A stretch of 49,683 nt of DNA from Streptomyces sp. MBT65 (GTDB lineage Bacteria; Actinomycetota; Actinomycetes; Streptomycetales; Streptomycetaceae): positions 1 through 49,683 of the forward strand of contig NZ_JAENRY010000068.1 of assembly GCF_016612545.1 (NCBI RefSeq), written 5' to 3'. Numbering within the stretch: position 1 is the first letter of the stretch; each line of letters begins with the position of its first letter. The translations under genes were made by a program, and so were the position numbers. Shown piece after piece: positions 25,601 to 32,742 of the stretch. Under the pieces are notes generated by a model. The model had not been told where the DNA came from and did no database searches. It was given only the letters and a program-made list of their open reading frames with translations.

Positions 25601-25753
25601 CATCGACTTGGTAGTGTCCGATGCCGCTGTCGCTTCCGTCGTCGTACCGGAATCGGCAGCGAAGGCTGCCCCCGTCGCCAACGACACCAGCGCTGTTTCG
25701 GCGGCCAGCACGGCGGCGATCGTCAACGCCGTGCGTCTGAGCCTGTGTTTCAT
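19643..25753 (-). CDS. Giant secreted RHS/YD-repeat protein with DNRLRE domain
   Basis: A 2036-aa exported protein. It has a Sec signal peptide (MKHRLRRTALTIAAVLAAE, about 1-33). A DNRLRE-type module follows (about 300-475, with WVATNYTDSQ and KARSYLKFDVSAF), then Ig-like repeats to about 800. A long YD-repeat shell spans about 820-1880. The RHS core (GARLFDPALGRFLSTDSVYG to PVNRFDLDG) ends near residue 1923. The last about 113 residues are a distinct tip with FSCGYFHC, SRKHASMLRDALDNG, an Ala-rich hydrophobic stretch and an aromatic tail. ATG at 25753 follows AGGAG; an ATG 18 nt upstream is poorer. YD shells encapsulate C-terminal toxins in known RHS systems. No immunity gene lies downstream before hemB. 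Confidence 0.88.
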   Translation of the reverse strand: MKHRLRRTALTIAAVLAAETALVSLATGAAFAADSGTTTEATAASDTTKSMASAADSVSSALLMARLQDRKIEVLSQRTADSTTYALPSGELQTSTYAGPIRQKVGNTWQDIDTSLSDTGTALEPEVAAADITVSDGGDTDLASVSKGSKSFGLGWTSKLPTPTVKDDTASYDLGDDQTLSVTALAQGFSENIVLDSAPDGTPEYRIPLNLDGLKLSVAGSGHLLLKDTDGKLVAEAPAPMMWDSSKDDASGESKHQAKVDALVETADDGTQTLVLTPDADYFTQDLTYPVTVDPTSTLAVTTDTWVATNYTDSQVSSTELKSGTYDAGTTKARSYLKFDVSAFKGKHITDTNLALYSYYSSTCATSGAGTQVRRITSTWSSSDITWAAQPSTTATGAVTNTAAKGYSSSCPAGTMNFDIDDIVQAWADGSSNYGLRIAGASETDSTTWRRFRSANYASGDSSVEPHLTVTYNSYPSTPSSPAIAPSQVNAYSGKRYITTYTPTLSAKVTDPDGSSTKAQFEVTNDPAYTSEATYSYTVTSSSVPSGSTAKLTVPSASALPAQHMRMRVRAYDGTDYGAWSSYIYFVPNVAKPATPTVTCGTYEQDSWTARAASADTCTIDTSSSDGAGYYWGLDDSSLPRKQLDTTNGNGGDPATVSIDPANGWHTLYVRTVDSGGNLSSATTAYSFGVGADGAAITSPADGDTTARRLTLAAKGLTSYTGVTWQYRRGETDDWHTVPVGDVTASGDAVSSWPVAVTSGTATKLVWNTVSSLSEDGSIQLRAAFTDGTTTGHSQTVEVTLDRDAGTAPTAAVGPGEVNELTGDYTLDATDASGFGGSVERTYSSRANDTDEEGQAQIFGPGWVSSVSAAASDYTQIRKTSATSVELLSGDGGATAFTLKSDGSWAPETGAEDLTLTGALSGSKFTLTDTDADTTVFAKAADAATTWTLSSSATAVDDTTVTTVSETVASGAETLARPKYVISPTSAVKAAACQADPTTKGCRVLEFVYADTTTATNSALGDYKGQVKAVKLWATDPGASAATAETLVSYAYGASGKLRQVWDPRISPTLKTEYAYDSDGRVATLTEPGELPWTFTYGKVGSALTSGSGMLLSASRQALAEGTAGTTSGTATTTVVYDVPLSGSTAPHQMDADTVATWAQNEAPTDATAIFPADSTPSSTTGGDLASDSYDRATIAYINSNGEEIDTASPDGSISTTEYDEYGNVTAELTAANRKLALGTSAGAVDELAELGLTGLSTADRAQQLAAISQYSADGTRLTDEYGPLHQIALTEELAGSTTDSTLAAGTVLPARAHTSYTYDEGRPDTAAVSGLVTSIASGAAVAGYATDADTKESTATYDWATGQQKATTGGDPGTTVSTYDAVGRVATTRTAGSSGSDAGTLAYTYYSADATGTCASAEWAGLLCKTSPAATITNGGDNPDEAVTTVYTYNRWGQISAKAETANDVTRTTTYTTDSAGRVTRTAVTGGIGEGTPITTFTYDETTGQPATQTANSQTIAHTYDALGRQISYDDGAGNTTTTSYDVLDRTVKTTDSAPSTKTYTYNTAGDLKTLTDSVAGTFTGTYDADGTLTAETLPGDYTLTLTINPAGQQTDRVYAASDGTTVASDTADFAVTGKQADHIRTDGSTTQTDFTYDTAGRLTQAADTTASGCTTRAYTFDANGNRTALTTSSDDCDSSTSDTTAAATSYTYDSADRLVNSGYAYDAFGRTTTSGSAALAYYSNDLVHTETVGSSRNVWSLDAAERLAVRKTQEQGTDSSWTTGTSTTNHYSDTSDNPSWTSTGGTVSRNVQDLTGQLAAVTSVTGDTILQLADLHGDITVQQPLDTSVASTVQHYDEYGNADADTADTLYGALGSYQRAAGTLSGVVLMGARLFDPALGRFLSTDSVYGANTDAYTYPADPVNRFDLDGRKPIAKYNKTNFSCGYFHCTMKLSRKHASMLRDALDNGLPKAGAIAGAVKALDKAMTWGQATLVGALIAAAAAWTSWYIGYVMSWYPRRGIEFVYLRLPPYYNYIWHQ

Positions 25754-25806
25754 CACAGCTCCTGTGTTCACACTGCGACGCCCCCTGCGCCGCGAGTAGC
25801 GAGATC

Positions 25807-25938
25807 AAAGGTCAAGAACCTGTGAAGGCAAGTTCACGCCAGGCATAGAACCTCCATAGATGACTCAAATTTGAGGGAATGACCCTTGACGAGAAAGGTC
25901 ATGCGGTTGCGTCGCGATCGCATTCGTGAAAGGTCAAG
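25807..25938. promoter_or_regulatory. Repeated AAAGGTCAAG motif and palindromes upstream of the RHS gene
   Basis: AAAGGTCA(A/T)G occurs at 25807-25816, 25894-25903 and 25929-25938. Between them are a 12-bp perfect palindrome CTCAAATTTGAG (25864-25875) and ATGACC/GGTCAT arms (25879-25884, 25897-25902). The gap 25754-26067 is otherwise non-coding and AT-richer, consistent with a promoter and operators. No factor can be named. Confidence 0.45.
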
Positions 25939-26067
25939 GCGGAATCTTTGCCGGTGGCGTTAACAAAACGGGCAGGTGGGCGCCAATTGCTCCCGCCCTC
26001 GGCTGACGTGTACACATCTCAACCGTTAACAAGCTGTAACCCTCATCGTTCTGTGCCAACCGGCCCG

Positions 26068-26235
26068 TCAGGGCGTGGACCCCGTCGACACCGACGTGGG
26101 GCTCACGCCCGACGGGCCCTCGTCGCGTACGCCCATGCCGTCCTTGCACCCCGAGAGCAGCAGCGCGGCGAGGACGGCCGTGGTCGCGGCCAGGACGCGG
26201 ACGCGGGTGCGGGATCGGGTGGCGCGGGCGGGCAT
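26068..26235 (-). CDS. Small lipoprotein
   Basis: A 55-aa secreted lipoprotein. A basic N-terminus (RATRSRTRVRVL) and hydrophobic core lead to the lipobox LLLSGC with lipidated Cys30. The short mature part is CKDGMGVRDEGPSGVSPTSV and a few more residues. The CxDGxGxRDEGPS pattern is familiar from small Streptomyces lipoproteins of unknown function. GGAGGA lies 5 nt before the ATG at 26235, a strong ribosome site. It is co-oriented with the RHS gene 314 nt downstream but not obviously co-transcribed. Confidence 0.8.
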   Translation of the reverse strand: MPARATRSRTRVRVLAATTAVLAALLLSGCKDGMGVRDEGPSGVSPTSVSTGSTP

Positions 26236-26396
26236 GGGTTCCTCCTGCGGAAGCGAAGCGCGTCATCGGGTGCAGCTTGGGTGGTCGTACCGCGTGAGCG
26301 CTACGGCTGTCATCGGATTCGGGACGTCCGGACCGTCCCGCCCGCGCTGACCTGCGGGGATGTCCGCCCTTCCGGGCACGACGCGGGACGTCCCCC

Positions 26397-26420
26397 GGGA
26401 CTTGGGCACCACCAAGTCCC
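26397..26420. promoter_or_regulatory. Inverted repeat upstream of the methyltransferase gene
   Basis: GGGACTTGG (26397-26405) and CCAAGTCCC (26412-26420) with a 6-nt loop, 69 nt before the ATG at 26490. It may be an operator or leader hairpin. It lies in the 254-bp divergent gap (26236-26489) that separates the small lipoprotein gene from the methyltransferase. Confidence 0.4.
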
Positions 26421-26489
26421 CACGGGAGTTAGGTTGTTGACCACTGCTCTGGTTGTCCGTTGAACGACCCACTCTCCTGGGAGACGCCC

Positions 26490-27392
26490 ATGCCCGGTGA
26501 CGCCCTCAGCCAAGACCCCGCCGAGCTGAGAAGGAGGATCGACACCAGCAAGGCCCACCCGGCCCGTGTCTACGACGTCTTCCTCGGCGGCAAGGACAAC
26601 TACCCCGTCGACCGCCAGGCCGCCGCCGCCGCGCTCGCCGCCAACCCGCGCGGCTATCTCGACGTCCGGCACAACCGGGACTTCATGCGCCGCGCCGTGA
26701 CCCGGCTGACGCAGGAGCACGGGGTGCGCCAGTTCCTCGACATCGGCACCGGGCTGCCCACCGCTGAGAACGTCCACCAGATCGCCCAGGGCGTCGCCCC
26801 CGAGTCGCGGATCGTCTACGTCGACAACGACCCGGTGGTGCTCGCGCACGCCCGCGCCCTGCTCACCAGCAGCCCCGAGGGCCGTACCGACTACATCGAC
26901 GCGGACCTGCGCCGCCCGGCCGACATCCTCGAACAGGCCTCCAAGACCCTCGACTTCAACGAGCCGATCGCGCTGCTCCTGGTGGCGATCCTGCACTTCG
27001 TGGAGGACGAGGAGGCGTACACGCTGGTGCGCGAGCTGGTGGACGTGCTGCCGTCCGGGAGCCATCTCGTGCTCAGCCACCTCACCGACGAGATGCATCC
27101 GATCCCGACCCGCGCGGTCCAACGGACGTACACCGAGCGGGGGTTCACCTTCGTGTTCCGTACGAAGGACGAGGTCGAGCGGTTCTTCACCGAGACCCCG
27201 GGGCTGACCCTGGACGAGCCCGGTGTGGTCCCCGCCCACCAGTGGCACCCCGGCCCGGCGCCCGCGCCGCCGGTGGTCGAGCAGGCGTACTTCGACAGCC
27301 TCGACGACATCGAGAAGATCACCTACCGGGACATCAACGACGTGACGGACGACGACATCAACGTGTACGGGGCGACCGGCACGACGGCCTGA
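26490..27392 (+). CDS. SAM-dependent methyltransferase (DUF574 family)
   Basis: A 300-aa cytoplasmic protein of the actinobacterial DUF574 SAM-methyltransferase family. The family hallmark is near the N-terminus, IDTSKAHPARVYDVFLGGKD followed by NYPVDR. The SAM-binding region follows (RQFLDIGTGLPTAENVHQIA, VYVDNDPVVLAHARALL), then a C-terminal half with AILHFVEDEEAYTLVREL. The ATG at 26490 follows GGGAGA at 6 nt; TTG at 26460 is an alternative. This family is abundant in Streptomyces and few substrates are known. It is the first of four co-oriented genes up to 31584. Confidence 0.87.
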   Translation: MPGDALSQDPAELRRRIDTSKAHPARVYDVFLGGKDNYPVDRQAAAAALAANPRGYLDVRHNRDFMRRAVTRLTQEHGVRQFLDIGTGLPTAENVHQIAQGVAPESRIVYVDNDPVVLAHARALLTSSPEGRTDYIDADLRRPADILEQASKTLDFNEPIALLLVAILHFVEDEEAYTLVRELVDVLPSGSHLVLSHLTDEMHPIPTRAVQRTYTERGFTFVFRTKDEVERFFTETPGLTLDEPGVVPAHQWHPGPAPAPPVVEQAYFDSLDDIEKITYRDINDVTDDDINVYGATGTTA

Positions 27393-27473
27393 CATCGGCC
27401 GCCCGCGACGGGTGCCCGTCCGGATCGCGGAAACCTGCTTGTAGGCGGCACGTACCTTCCTACGCTGTTCCGC

Positions 27474-28691
27474 ATGACCGTCACCGAACCCGCCCCCGTC
27501 CCTGCCGTCCTCCCGCCGCTCGCCGCGCGCGCCCGTGCGATCGGGGGTTCGCCGGTGCGGGACATCCTCGCCGTCACCGCCCGCCCCGAGGTGATCAACT
27601 TCGCGGGCGGGCTGCCGGCCCCCGAACTCTTCGACGCCACCGGCATCGCGGCCGCGTACCAGGCGGTCCTCACAGAGACGCCCGCCCGGGCGCTCCAGTA
27701 CGCGACGACCGAGGGCGAGCCGGTGCTCCGTACCGCCCTCGCCGAGCGCACCTCGGCGCGCGGACTGCCCACCGCCGCCGACGACCTCCTCGTCACCACC
27801 GGTTCGCAGCAGGCGCTCTCGCTGCTCGCGACCGCGCTGCTGGAACCCGGGGACGTCGTCCTCGTCGAAAGTCCCTGTTATCTGGCGGCACTTCAGGTCT
27901 TCGCGTTCGCCGGCGCGCGGGTCGTCGCCGTGCCGGGGGACGCGGCCGGGGTCGACCCCGAGGCCCTGGAGGAACTCGTCGTCCGGGAGCGGCCCAAGCT
28001 GCTCTACACCGTGCCGACCTTCCAGAACCCCACCGGCCGCACCCTGCCCGCCGACCGCCGGGCCGCCGTCGCCGCGATCGCCGCGCGGCGCGGGCTGTGG
28101 ATCGTGGAGGACGATCCCTACGGCGAACTCCGCTTCGAGGGCGAGCGGTTGCCGTGGATCGCCGCGCAGGAGGGTGCGGCCGACCGTACGGTCCTGCTCG
28201 GCTCCTTCTCCAAGGTGATGGCCCCGGGGCTCAGGCTCGGGTGGCTGCGGGCGCCGGCCGCCCTGCTGCGGGCCTGTGTCGTCGCCAAACAGGCGGCCGA
28301 TCTGCACACCCCGACCGTCAACCAGCTCGCCGCCGCACGGTACTTGGCGGACAACGACCTCGACGCGCATGTGGCGCGGGTGGCGGCCGTCTACCGGGAA
28401 CGGCGCGATGCCATGCTCGCGGGTCTTGCCAACGCCCTCCCCGAGGAGTCGAGTTGGGAGCGTCCCGAGGGCGGCATGTTCCTGTGGGCACGGCTCCCGG
28501 AGTCGTACGACACGACGGAACTGCTGTCGCGGGTGGTGCGGCAGGACGTGGCCTATGTCCCGGGTGCGCCCTTCTACGCCGGGGAGCCCGACCGCGCGAC
28601 GATGCGACTGTGCTTCGTGACGCAGACGCCGGAGGAGATCGGGGAGGGGCTCAGGAGGCTGGGGAGGGGACTGCGGGAGCGGGCGGCCTGA
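27474..28691 (+). CDS. PLP-dependent aminotransferase (class I/II, 2-aminoadipate-type)
   Basis: A 405-aa fold-type I aminotransferase without an attached regulatory domain. Features seen are VINFAGGLPAPELFD (substrate loop), LQYATTEGEPVLRTALAER, VTTGSQQALSLLATALLEPG, YTVPTFQNPTGRTLP and WIVEDDPYGELRF. Lys247 in GSFSKVMAPGLRLGW binds PLP, and the C-terminal carboxylate-binding Arg is in ATMRLCFV. This pattern fits the LysN/aminoadipate or aromatic aminotransferase-like group. The ATG at 27474 is the first suitable start. The exact amino acid is unknown. It is 81 nt downstream of the methyltransferase and 105 nt upstream of the FHA-flavoprotein. Confidence 0.88.
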   Translation: MTVTEPAPVPAVLPPLAARARAIGGSPVRDILAVTARPEVINFAGGLPAPELFDATGIAAAYQAVLTETPARALQYATTEGEPVLRTALAERTSARGLPTAADDLLVTTGSQQALSLLATALLEPGDVVLVESPCYLAALQVFAFAGARVVAVPGDAAGVDPEALEELVVRERPKLLYTVPTFQNPTGRTLPADRRAAVAAIAARRGLWIVEDDPYGELRFEGERLPWIAAQEGAADRTVLLGSFSKVMAPGLRLGWLRAPAALLRACVVAKQAADLHTPTVNQLAAARYLADNDLDAHVARVAAVYRERRDAMLAGLANALPEESSWERPEGGMFLWARLPESYDTTELLSRVVRQDVAYVPGAPFYAGEPDRATMRLCFVTQTPEEIGEGLRRLGRGLRERAA

Positions 28692-28796
28692 CTGGGGGAT
28701 TCGTTCCCGGGGTAGTGCGCTTATGGTGACCGGGGTTCCCTGTTGCCGGTGAACACCCCTGGAAGTGCGCCGAGTTGATTCCTGGGAGGGAATGCC

Positions 28797-30701
28797 ATGG
28801 CACCGGTGCTCGTCGGACGTGAAGGTCTGCTGGCGGGAGAGCGCATCCCGATCGTCGACACCCGCGTCACCTTCGGACGCAACGCGGGGAACACGGTCGT
28901 CATCGCCAGCCCGAGCGTCTCGCGTTTCCATGCGGAGATCGTCTTCGACCAGGACCAGGGTTACGTCCTGAGCGACTGCGGCAGCAGCAACGGCACGCAG
29001 GTCAACGGGGAGGAGGTGGAGTCCCGGCTGCTCCAGCCCGGGGACGGGATCACCATCGGGGACCAGGAGTTCCGCTTCGAGGTCGCGGACGCCATGCAGA
29101 CCCTCATGGCCCTCAACCTGCCCCGCTCCGTGACCCACCCGGAGGAGGCCGACGAGGGCTCCCTGCTGCGGGTCACCGTCGTCGGCGGCGGTCCGGTCGG
29201 GCTGTCCATGGCGCTGCTCCTGGAGCACTTCCTCGGCGCCCAGGTCAAGATCACGCTCTACGAGGGCCGTTGGCGTCGGCGGGGCCGTACCGTCGTCTGG
29301 AAGAGCGCGGACGAGGGCAACGTACGGCGGCAGCAGGTGGTGACCGTGCAGAGCCGGCAGTACCTCGCCTGGCCGCAGTACGTGCAGGACCGGCTCTTCG
29401 ACCCTGAGAACTACACGGAGATGTGGCCCTCGGGCCCGGACTCGATCGGCGACCACCACCCGCGCAACATGCGGATCGCCTACATCGAGGACAAACTGCT
29501 GGAGCTGGCGAACGAGAAGCGGGACCGCATTCGGCTGATCCCCGCCAAGTTCGACCCGGCGGAACAGCGCGACGAACTCGCCTCGCAGCATGTGCTCGCC
29601 ATCTGCGACGGCGGCCGGTCGCGCACGCGCGAGCACTTCGCCGCCCGCTTCGGCAAGGCCGACGAGTCGATCTACTCCCTCGACGGCGTCCACCTGCGGG
29701 ACGTCGTCCTCGGCCTGCGCGTCAAGTCGGAACTGCCGGACCCCATGGCCATCCTCCTGACGGTCGCTCAGAACCGTTTCCTGCTCAACTCGTTGCGCGG
29801 CGAGGGCTTCCTCAACATGCGGCTGACGGACGCCGAGTTGGCGGAGGTCATCGGCATCGACCCGGTCCGCCGGGTCTTCGAGGAGTGCATCGCCTCCCGC
29901 CCGTGTCTGATGAACCGCGACGAGCACGGCGACTTCCAGTGCGCGACCCACGGCACGCTGTTCCTGCCCGCGCTGATCAAGGGTTCCCCCTTGTGGAAGC
30001 GGGTGCACGAGGGGCTGCGGCTCTTCGACGTCAAGTCCCAGGACCTGTCCGCGGTCACCAGCTTCCGCCTGGACATGGTGCAACGCCCGCGTTTCTCCGC
30101 CGAGTTGCTGCCCCCGACCGTCAACTCGCCCGGCACCTACGGCTTCCTGCTCGGCGACGCGGCGAACTCCATCCACTTCTGGCCGGGCCGGGGCCTCAAC
30201 AGCGGCCTGGCGTCGGCGATCTCGCTGGCCCGCTCCCTCAACAGCGCCTGGAACGGCCGCCCGTTCCGCGACGCCGACTTCCTACGGCACGAAGCGGCCA
30301 TGTCGATGCTCCAGTACCGGCACAAGAGCCGGGCCTGGAAGGCGATGGTCACCACCGACGACCAGGGCGTCACCTGGGCGATCAAGGACATCATCGACCA
30401 CGGCATCGACGGCATCGAGGAGGAACCCGACCGCGAGGCGGACACGGCGACCCTGCTGGCACGCATGGCGGCGATTCGGGACAGGTTGGCGCCCCGCCTG
30501 CCCGGTATGCCGGACGACGAGGCGATCCTGGAGCGGCTCGGGACGCTGGAGTCCAGGACCCTGCGCATGCTCGTCCTCAGCGGCGCGTGGGACACCCTGA
30601 CGATGGGCGGCGAGGAGGTCGACATCGACATCTTCTACGGCCCCGACTCGTCGGCGGCGGCAGCGGCGGTGGAGGCGCTGGAGCCGGCGACGCAGCAGTG
30701 A
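28797..30701 (+). CDS. FHA domain fused to FAD-dependent monooxygenase
   Basis: A 634-aa protein. Residues about 20-95 are an FHA phosphothreonine-binding domain (TFGRNAGNTVVIASPSVSRF, HAEIVFDQ, SDCGSSNGTQVNGEEV). Residues about 122-640 form a flavin-dependent hydroxylase-like domain. Its Rossmann motif is VTVVGGGPVGLSMALLLE (near 128) and its second FAD motif is LLGDAANSIHFWPGRGLNSG (about 453-472). Intermediate blocks include FDPENYTEMWPSGPDS and RIAYIEDKLLELANEKRDRI. The ATG at 28797 follows CTGGGAGGGA. Joining phosphothreonine recognition with a flavoenzyme suggests control by a Ser/Thr kinase or recruitment to a phosphorylated partner. The substrate is unknown. Confidence 0.85.
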   Translation: MAPVLVGREGLLAGERIPIVDTRVTFGRNAGNTVVIASPSVSRFHAEIVFDQDQGYVLSDCGSSNGTQVNGEEVESRLLQPGDGITIGDQEFRFEVADAMQTLMALNLPRSVTHPEEADEGSLLRVTVVGGGPVGLSMALLLEHFLGAQVKITLYEGRWRRRGRTVVWKSADEGNVRRQQVVTVQSRQYLAWPQYVQDRLFDPENYTEMWPSGPDSIGDHHPRNMRIAYIEDKLLELANEKRDRIRLIPAKFDPAEQRDELASQHVLAICDGGRSRTREHFAARFGKADESIYSLDGVHLRDVVLGLRVKSELPDPMAILLTVAQNRFLLNSLRGEGFLNMRLTDAELAEVIGIDPVRRVFEECIASRPCLMNRDEHGDFQCATHGTLFLPALIKGSPLWKRVHEGLRLFDVKSQDLSAVTSFRLDMVQRPRFSAELLPPTVNSPGTYGFLLGDAANSIHFWPGRGLNSGLASAISLARSLNSAWNGRPFRDADFLRHEAAMSMLQYRHKSRAWKAMVTTDDQGVTWAIKDIIDHGIDGIEEEPDREADTATLLARMAAIRDRLAPRLPGMPDDEAILERLGTLESRTLRMLVLSGAWDTLTMGGEEVDIDIFYGPDSSAAAAAVEALEPATQQ

Positions 30702-30756
30702 GCCGTGCGGTGCGGTGCGGCGCGGGGTGTCGCGGTGCGTTGCCTAGGCTGGAGGC

Positions 30757-31584
30757 ATGTCCGACAGTGATGGCTTCGACCTCGACGACTACCTCGCGCA
30801 CATCGGTTGGGAGGGGGAGCGGCGGCCCGACGCGGAGACGCTGCGGGGTGTGCATCTCGCGCATATGCGGGGCATCCTGTTCGAGAACCTGGACGCCCTG
30901 CGGCGGACGGCTCCCTCCCTCGAACTGCCGGACCTGACGGCCAAGTTGCTGCACAGCCCGCGCGGCGGCTACTGCTACGAGCAGAACACGCTGCTGGCCG
31001 TCGCGCTGCGGGCGCTGGGCTTCGGGGTGACCCTGCTGACGGCGCGGGTGGTCGTGGGCACGGACCGGATCGAGAGCCGCCCGCGCACCCATATGACGCT
31101 GCTCGTCGAGGTGCCCGGCGACCCGCGGCCGTATCTGGCCGACGTCGGGTTCGGGGCGATCGGGGCGCTGCTGGAACCGGTGCCGTTGGCGCTCGGCGGG
31201 GAGTTCGAGGGCGCGGGGCGCAGGCACCGGTTCGTCCAGGTGCCCGCGCATCGGGGGCCGTTGGAGCTGTGGGCGCTGGAGACGTACGTCAGCGGGGCCT
31301 GGCAGGCGCAGTACGTCTTCACCCTGGACCCCTTCGAGCACGTCGACTTCGACGTCATCAACTGGCACATCGCCACGAACCCGCGCTCCCCCTTCACCCA
31401 GCGCCTCTTCGTCCAGCGCGTCACCCTCGACCGCCATCTCCTGCTGCACGGGCGCCTGTTGACCGAGACGCGGGTCGACGGCGGGGTGAGCGTGCGGGAG
31501 TTGACGGACGAGGGGGAGGTGCGGCGGGTGCTGGAGGAGGAGTTCGGGATCGAGGCGCCGGAGGGGATGACGTTGCTGAACTGA
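30757..31584 (+). CDS. Arylamine N-acetyltransferase
   Basis: A 275-aa NAT that transfers acetyl or acyl groups from acyl-CoA to arylamines or hydrazines. In some gene clusters relatives perform amide formation in natural product synthesis. The catalytic triad is visible: Cys73 in RGGYCYEQN, His112 in RTHMTLLVEV and Asp129 in LADVGFGAIGALLEP. The N-terminus (FDLDDYLAHIGWEGERRPDA) and the HLAHMRGILFENLDAL segment fit the family, as does length. It lies 55 nt after the FHA-flavoprotein gene and may share its transcript. It is convergent with the DUF4253 gene 19 nt away. Confidence 0.93.
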   Translation: MSDSDGFDLDDYLAHIGWEGERRPDAETLRGVHLAHMRGILFENLDALRRTAPSLELPDLTAKLLHSPRGGYCYEQNTLLAVALRALGFGVTLLTARVVVGTDRIESRPRTHMTLLVEVPGDPRPYLADVGFGAIGALLEPVPLALGGEFEGAGRRHRFVQVPAHRGPLELWALETYVSGAWQAQYVFTLDPFEHVDFDVINWHIATNPRSPFTQRLFVQRVTLDRHLLLHGRLLTETRVDGGVSVRELTDEGEVRRVLEEEFGIEAPEGMTLLN

Positions 31585-31603
31585 GCGGGGAGCGGAGTTC
31601 AGG

Positions 31604-32461
31604 TCAGTCCCACCAGAAGGACCACACCTGCTGGTTGAGCACCTCCTGCTGGGCGTACGCGCGCAGCGTCTCGTGGTGGCCCTGCGTGATGTTGTCGGGG
31701 CAGAAGGCGAAGTGCTCGGCGGCGACCGCCTCGGCCTCGGCCTGGGTCGTGGGCGGGGCCGCGACCGACAGCACCAACTGGTCGAAGGTGAGCGCCACGA
31801 CGCGTATGCCGAAGCGGTCCTCCCAGGAACGCAGGACGGCACACAGCCGGGCCACGTCACCCTCGTAGTTGACCGCACCGGACCAGCCGATCGCCGCCGG
31901 GATGTCCGCGCTGCGGCGGGCCGGGACCAGGGCGAGGCGCGGTTCCTTGAGCCAGGAGCCGCTCTCCGTAAGGGAGTCGGCGATCTCGGCGGCGCGGGCG
32001 TCGGGGTCGACGGCCGACTCCCGTTCCGTTGACGTGGCGGGCGCGAGGCCCGGCCACTCGGGGCCGTACGGGGAGATCGTCTCGTCCTCTTCGGCGTCCG
32101 TCGCCTGCTCGCCGAAGAGTTCGTCGGCCGCGCACTCCTCCCAGAACTCCTCCAGGACCTCTTCGGCGTCATGGTCCCCGGGGTACGACACCTCGTCGGG
32201 CATCAACTGCCAGTCCGCCAGGCCGCCTTGGTCTCCGCCGACGTCCACCAGCACGGGGAGCAGCCCGGCGGTCCGGCGGGCGACCTGGAGCGTGTCGTAG
32301 TCACCGGGCCCCGCCGGTCCGTCCGCGCGCCACAACAGCGGTTCGTCCGACGGGCCTTCGTCCGTCACGTCGATCAGACTCCCGGGAGGGAGCACAAGCC
32401 CGAGCGAACTGCCGCTCGGGTCGGCCGCCAGCTTCGGCAGCGGATTGGGAAGGGTCGCCAT
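31604..32461 (-). CDS. DUF4253 domain protein
   Basis: A 285-aa acidic cytoplasmic protein. The C-terminal half (about 170-285) matches the DUF4253 type. It reads RLALVPARRSADIPAAIGWS, FGIRVVALTFDQLVLSVAAP, EHFAFCPDNITQG and a tail ending QQVWSFWWD. The N-terminal half is less conserved, with an EED-rich stretch near 110-130. The ATG at 32461 has no strong ribosome site; an in-frame start at 32485 is possible. It lies 41 nt downstream of the DUF397 gene on the same strand, so it may be the third gene of the XRE-DUF397 unit. Function unknown. Confidence 0.82.
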   Translation of the reverse strand: MATLPNPLPKLAADPSGSSLGLVLPPGSLIDVTDEGPSDEPLLWRADGPAGPGDYDTLQVARRTAGLLPVLVDVGGDQGGLADWQLMPDEVSYPGDHDAEEVLEEFWEECAADELFGEQATDAEEDETISPYGPEWPGLAPATSTERESAVDPDARAAEIADSLTESGSWLKEPRLALVPARRSADIPAAIGWSGAVNYEGDVARLCAVLRSWEDRFGIRVVALTFDQLVLSVAAPPTTQAEAEAVAAEHFAFCPDNITQGHHETLRAYAQQEVLNQQVWSFWWD

Positions 32462-32502
32462 GCCAGAAACTGTAGAGGCGAGCACTGACAGCGGGGGACC
32501 GA

Positions 32503-32742
32503 CTAGAGGGTGGTGGTGAACGCGGCCCAGGTGGTGGGGGTGAGTTGGAGGGTGGGGCCGCCGGCTTCGGGGTTCTTGGAGTCGCGGATGTGGATGGTGT
32601 GGGGGCAGGTGGCGACCTCGACGCAGGCGCCGCCCTCACTGCCGCTGTGGCTCGACTTCCGCCAGGCGTAGGCGACTTCGAGGCACTGGCCGCCTTCGCT
32701 GCCGCTGTAGCTCGACTTGAACCACTGAAGTGCGGTGCTCAT
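32503..32742 (-). CDS. DUF397 small protein (double motif)
   Basis: A 79-aa protein of the DUF397 family. The signature is present twice in tandem: WFKSSYSGSEGGQCLEVA (7-24) and WRKSSHSGSEGGACVEVA (27-44). The conserved tail HIRDSKNPEAGGPTLQLTP and final WAAF follow. DUF397 genes regularly sit beside XRE regulators in Streptomyces (whiJ, Scr1/Scr2-type pairs) and are thought to bind or antagonise the regulator. The ATG overlaps the stop of the XRE gene by four bases, so they are translationally coupled. The duplicated motif may be a recent internal duplication. Confidence 0.9.
   Translation of the reverse strand: MSTALQWFKSSYSGSEGGQCLEVAYAWRKSSHSGSEGGACVEVATCPHTIHIRDSKNPEAGGPTLQLTPTTWAAFTTTL

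Noticed and set aside
25822..25837. A second Rex operator (GTGAA-6 nt-TTCAC)
   Set aside because: Arms are shorter and the spacing is 6 rather than 4, with no redox gene beside it.
26310..30176. A 1288-codon minus-strand open frame across the methyltransferase and flavoprotein genes
   Set aside because: It spans three well-supported plus-strand genes and contains only antisense low complexity.
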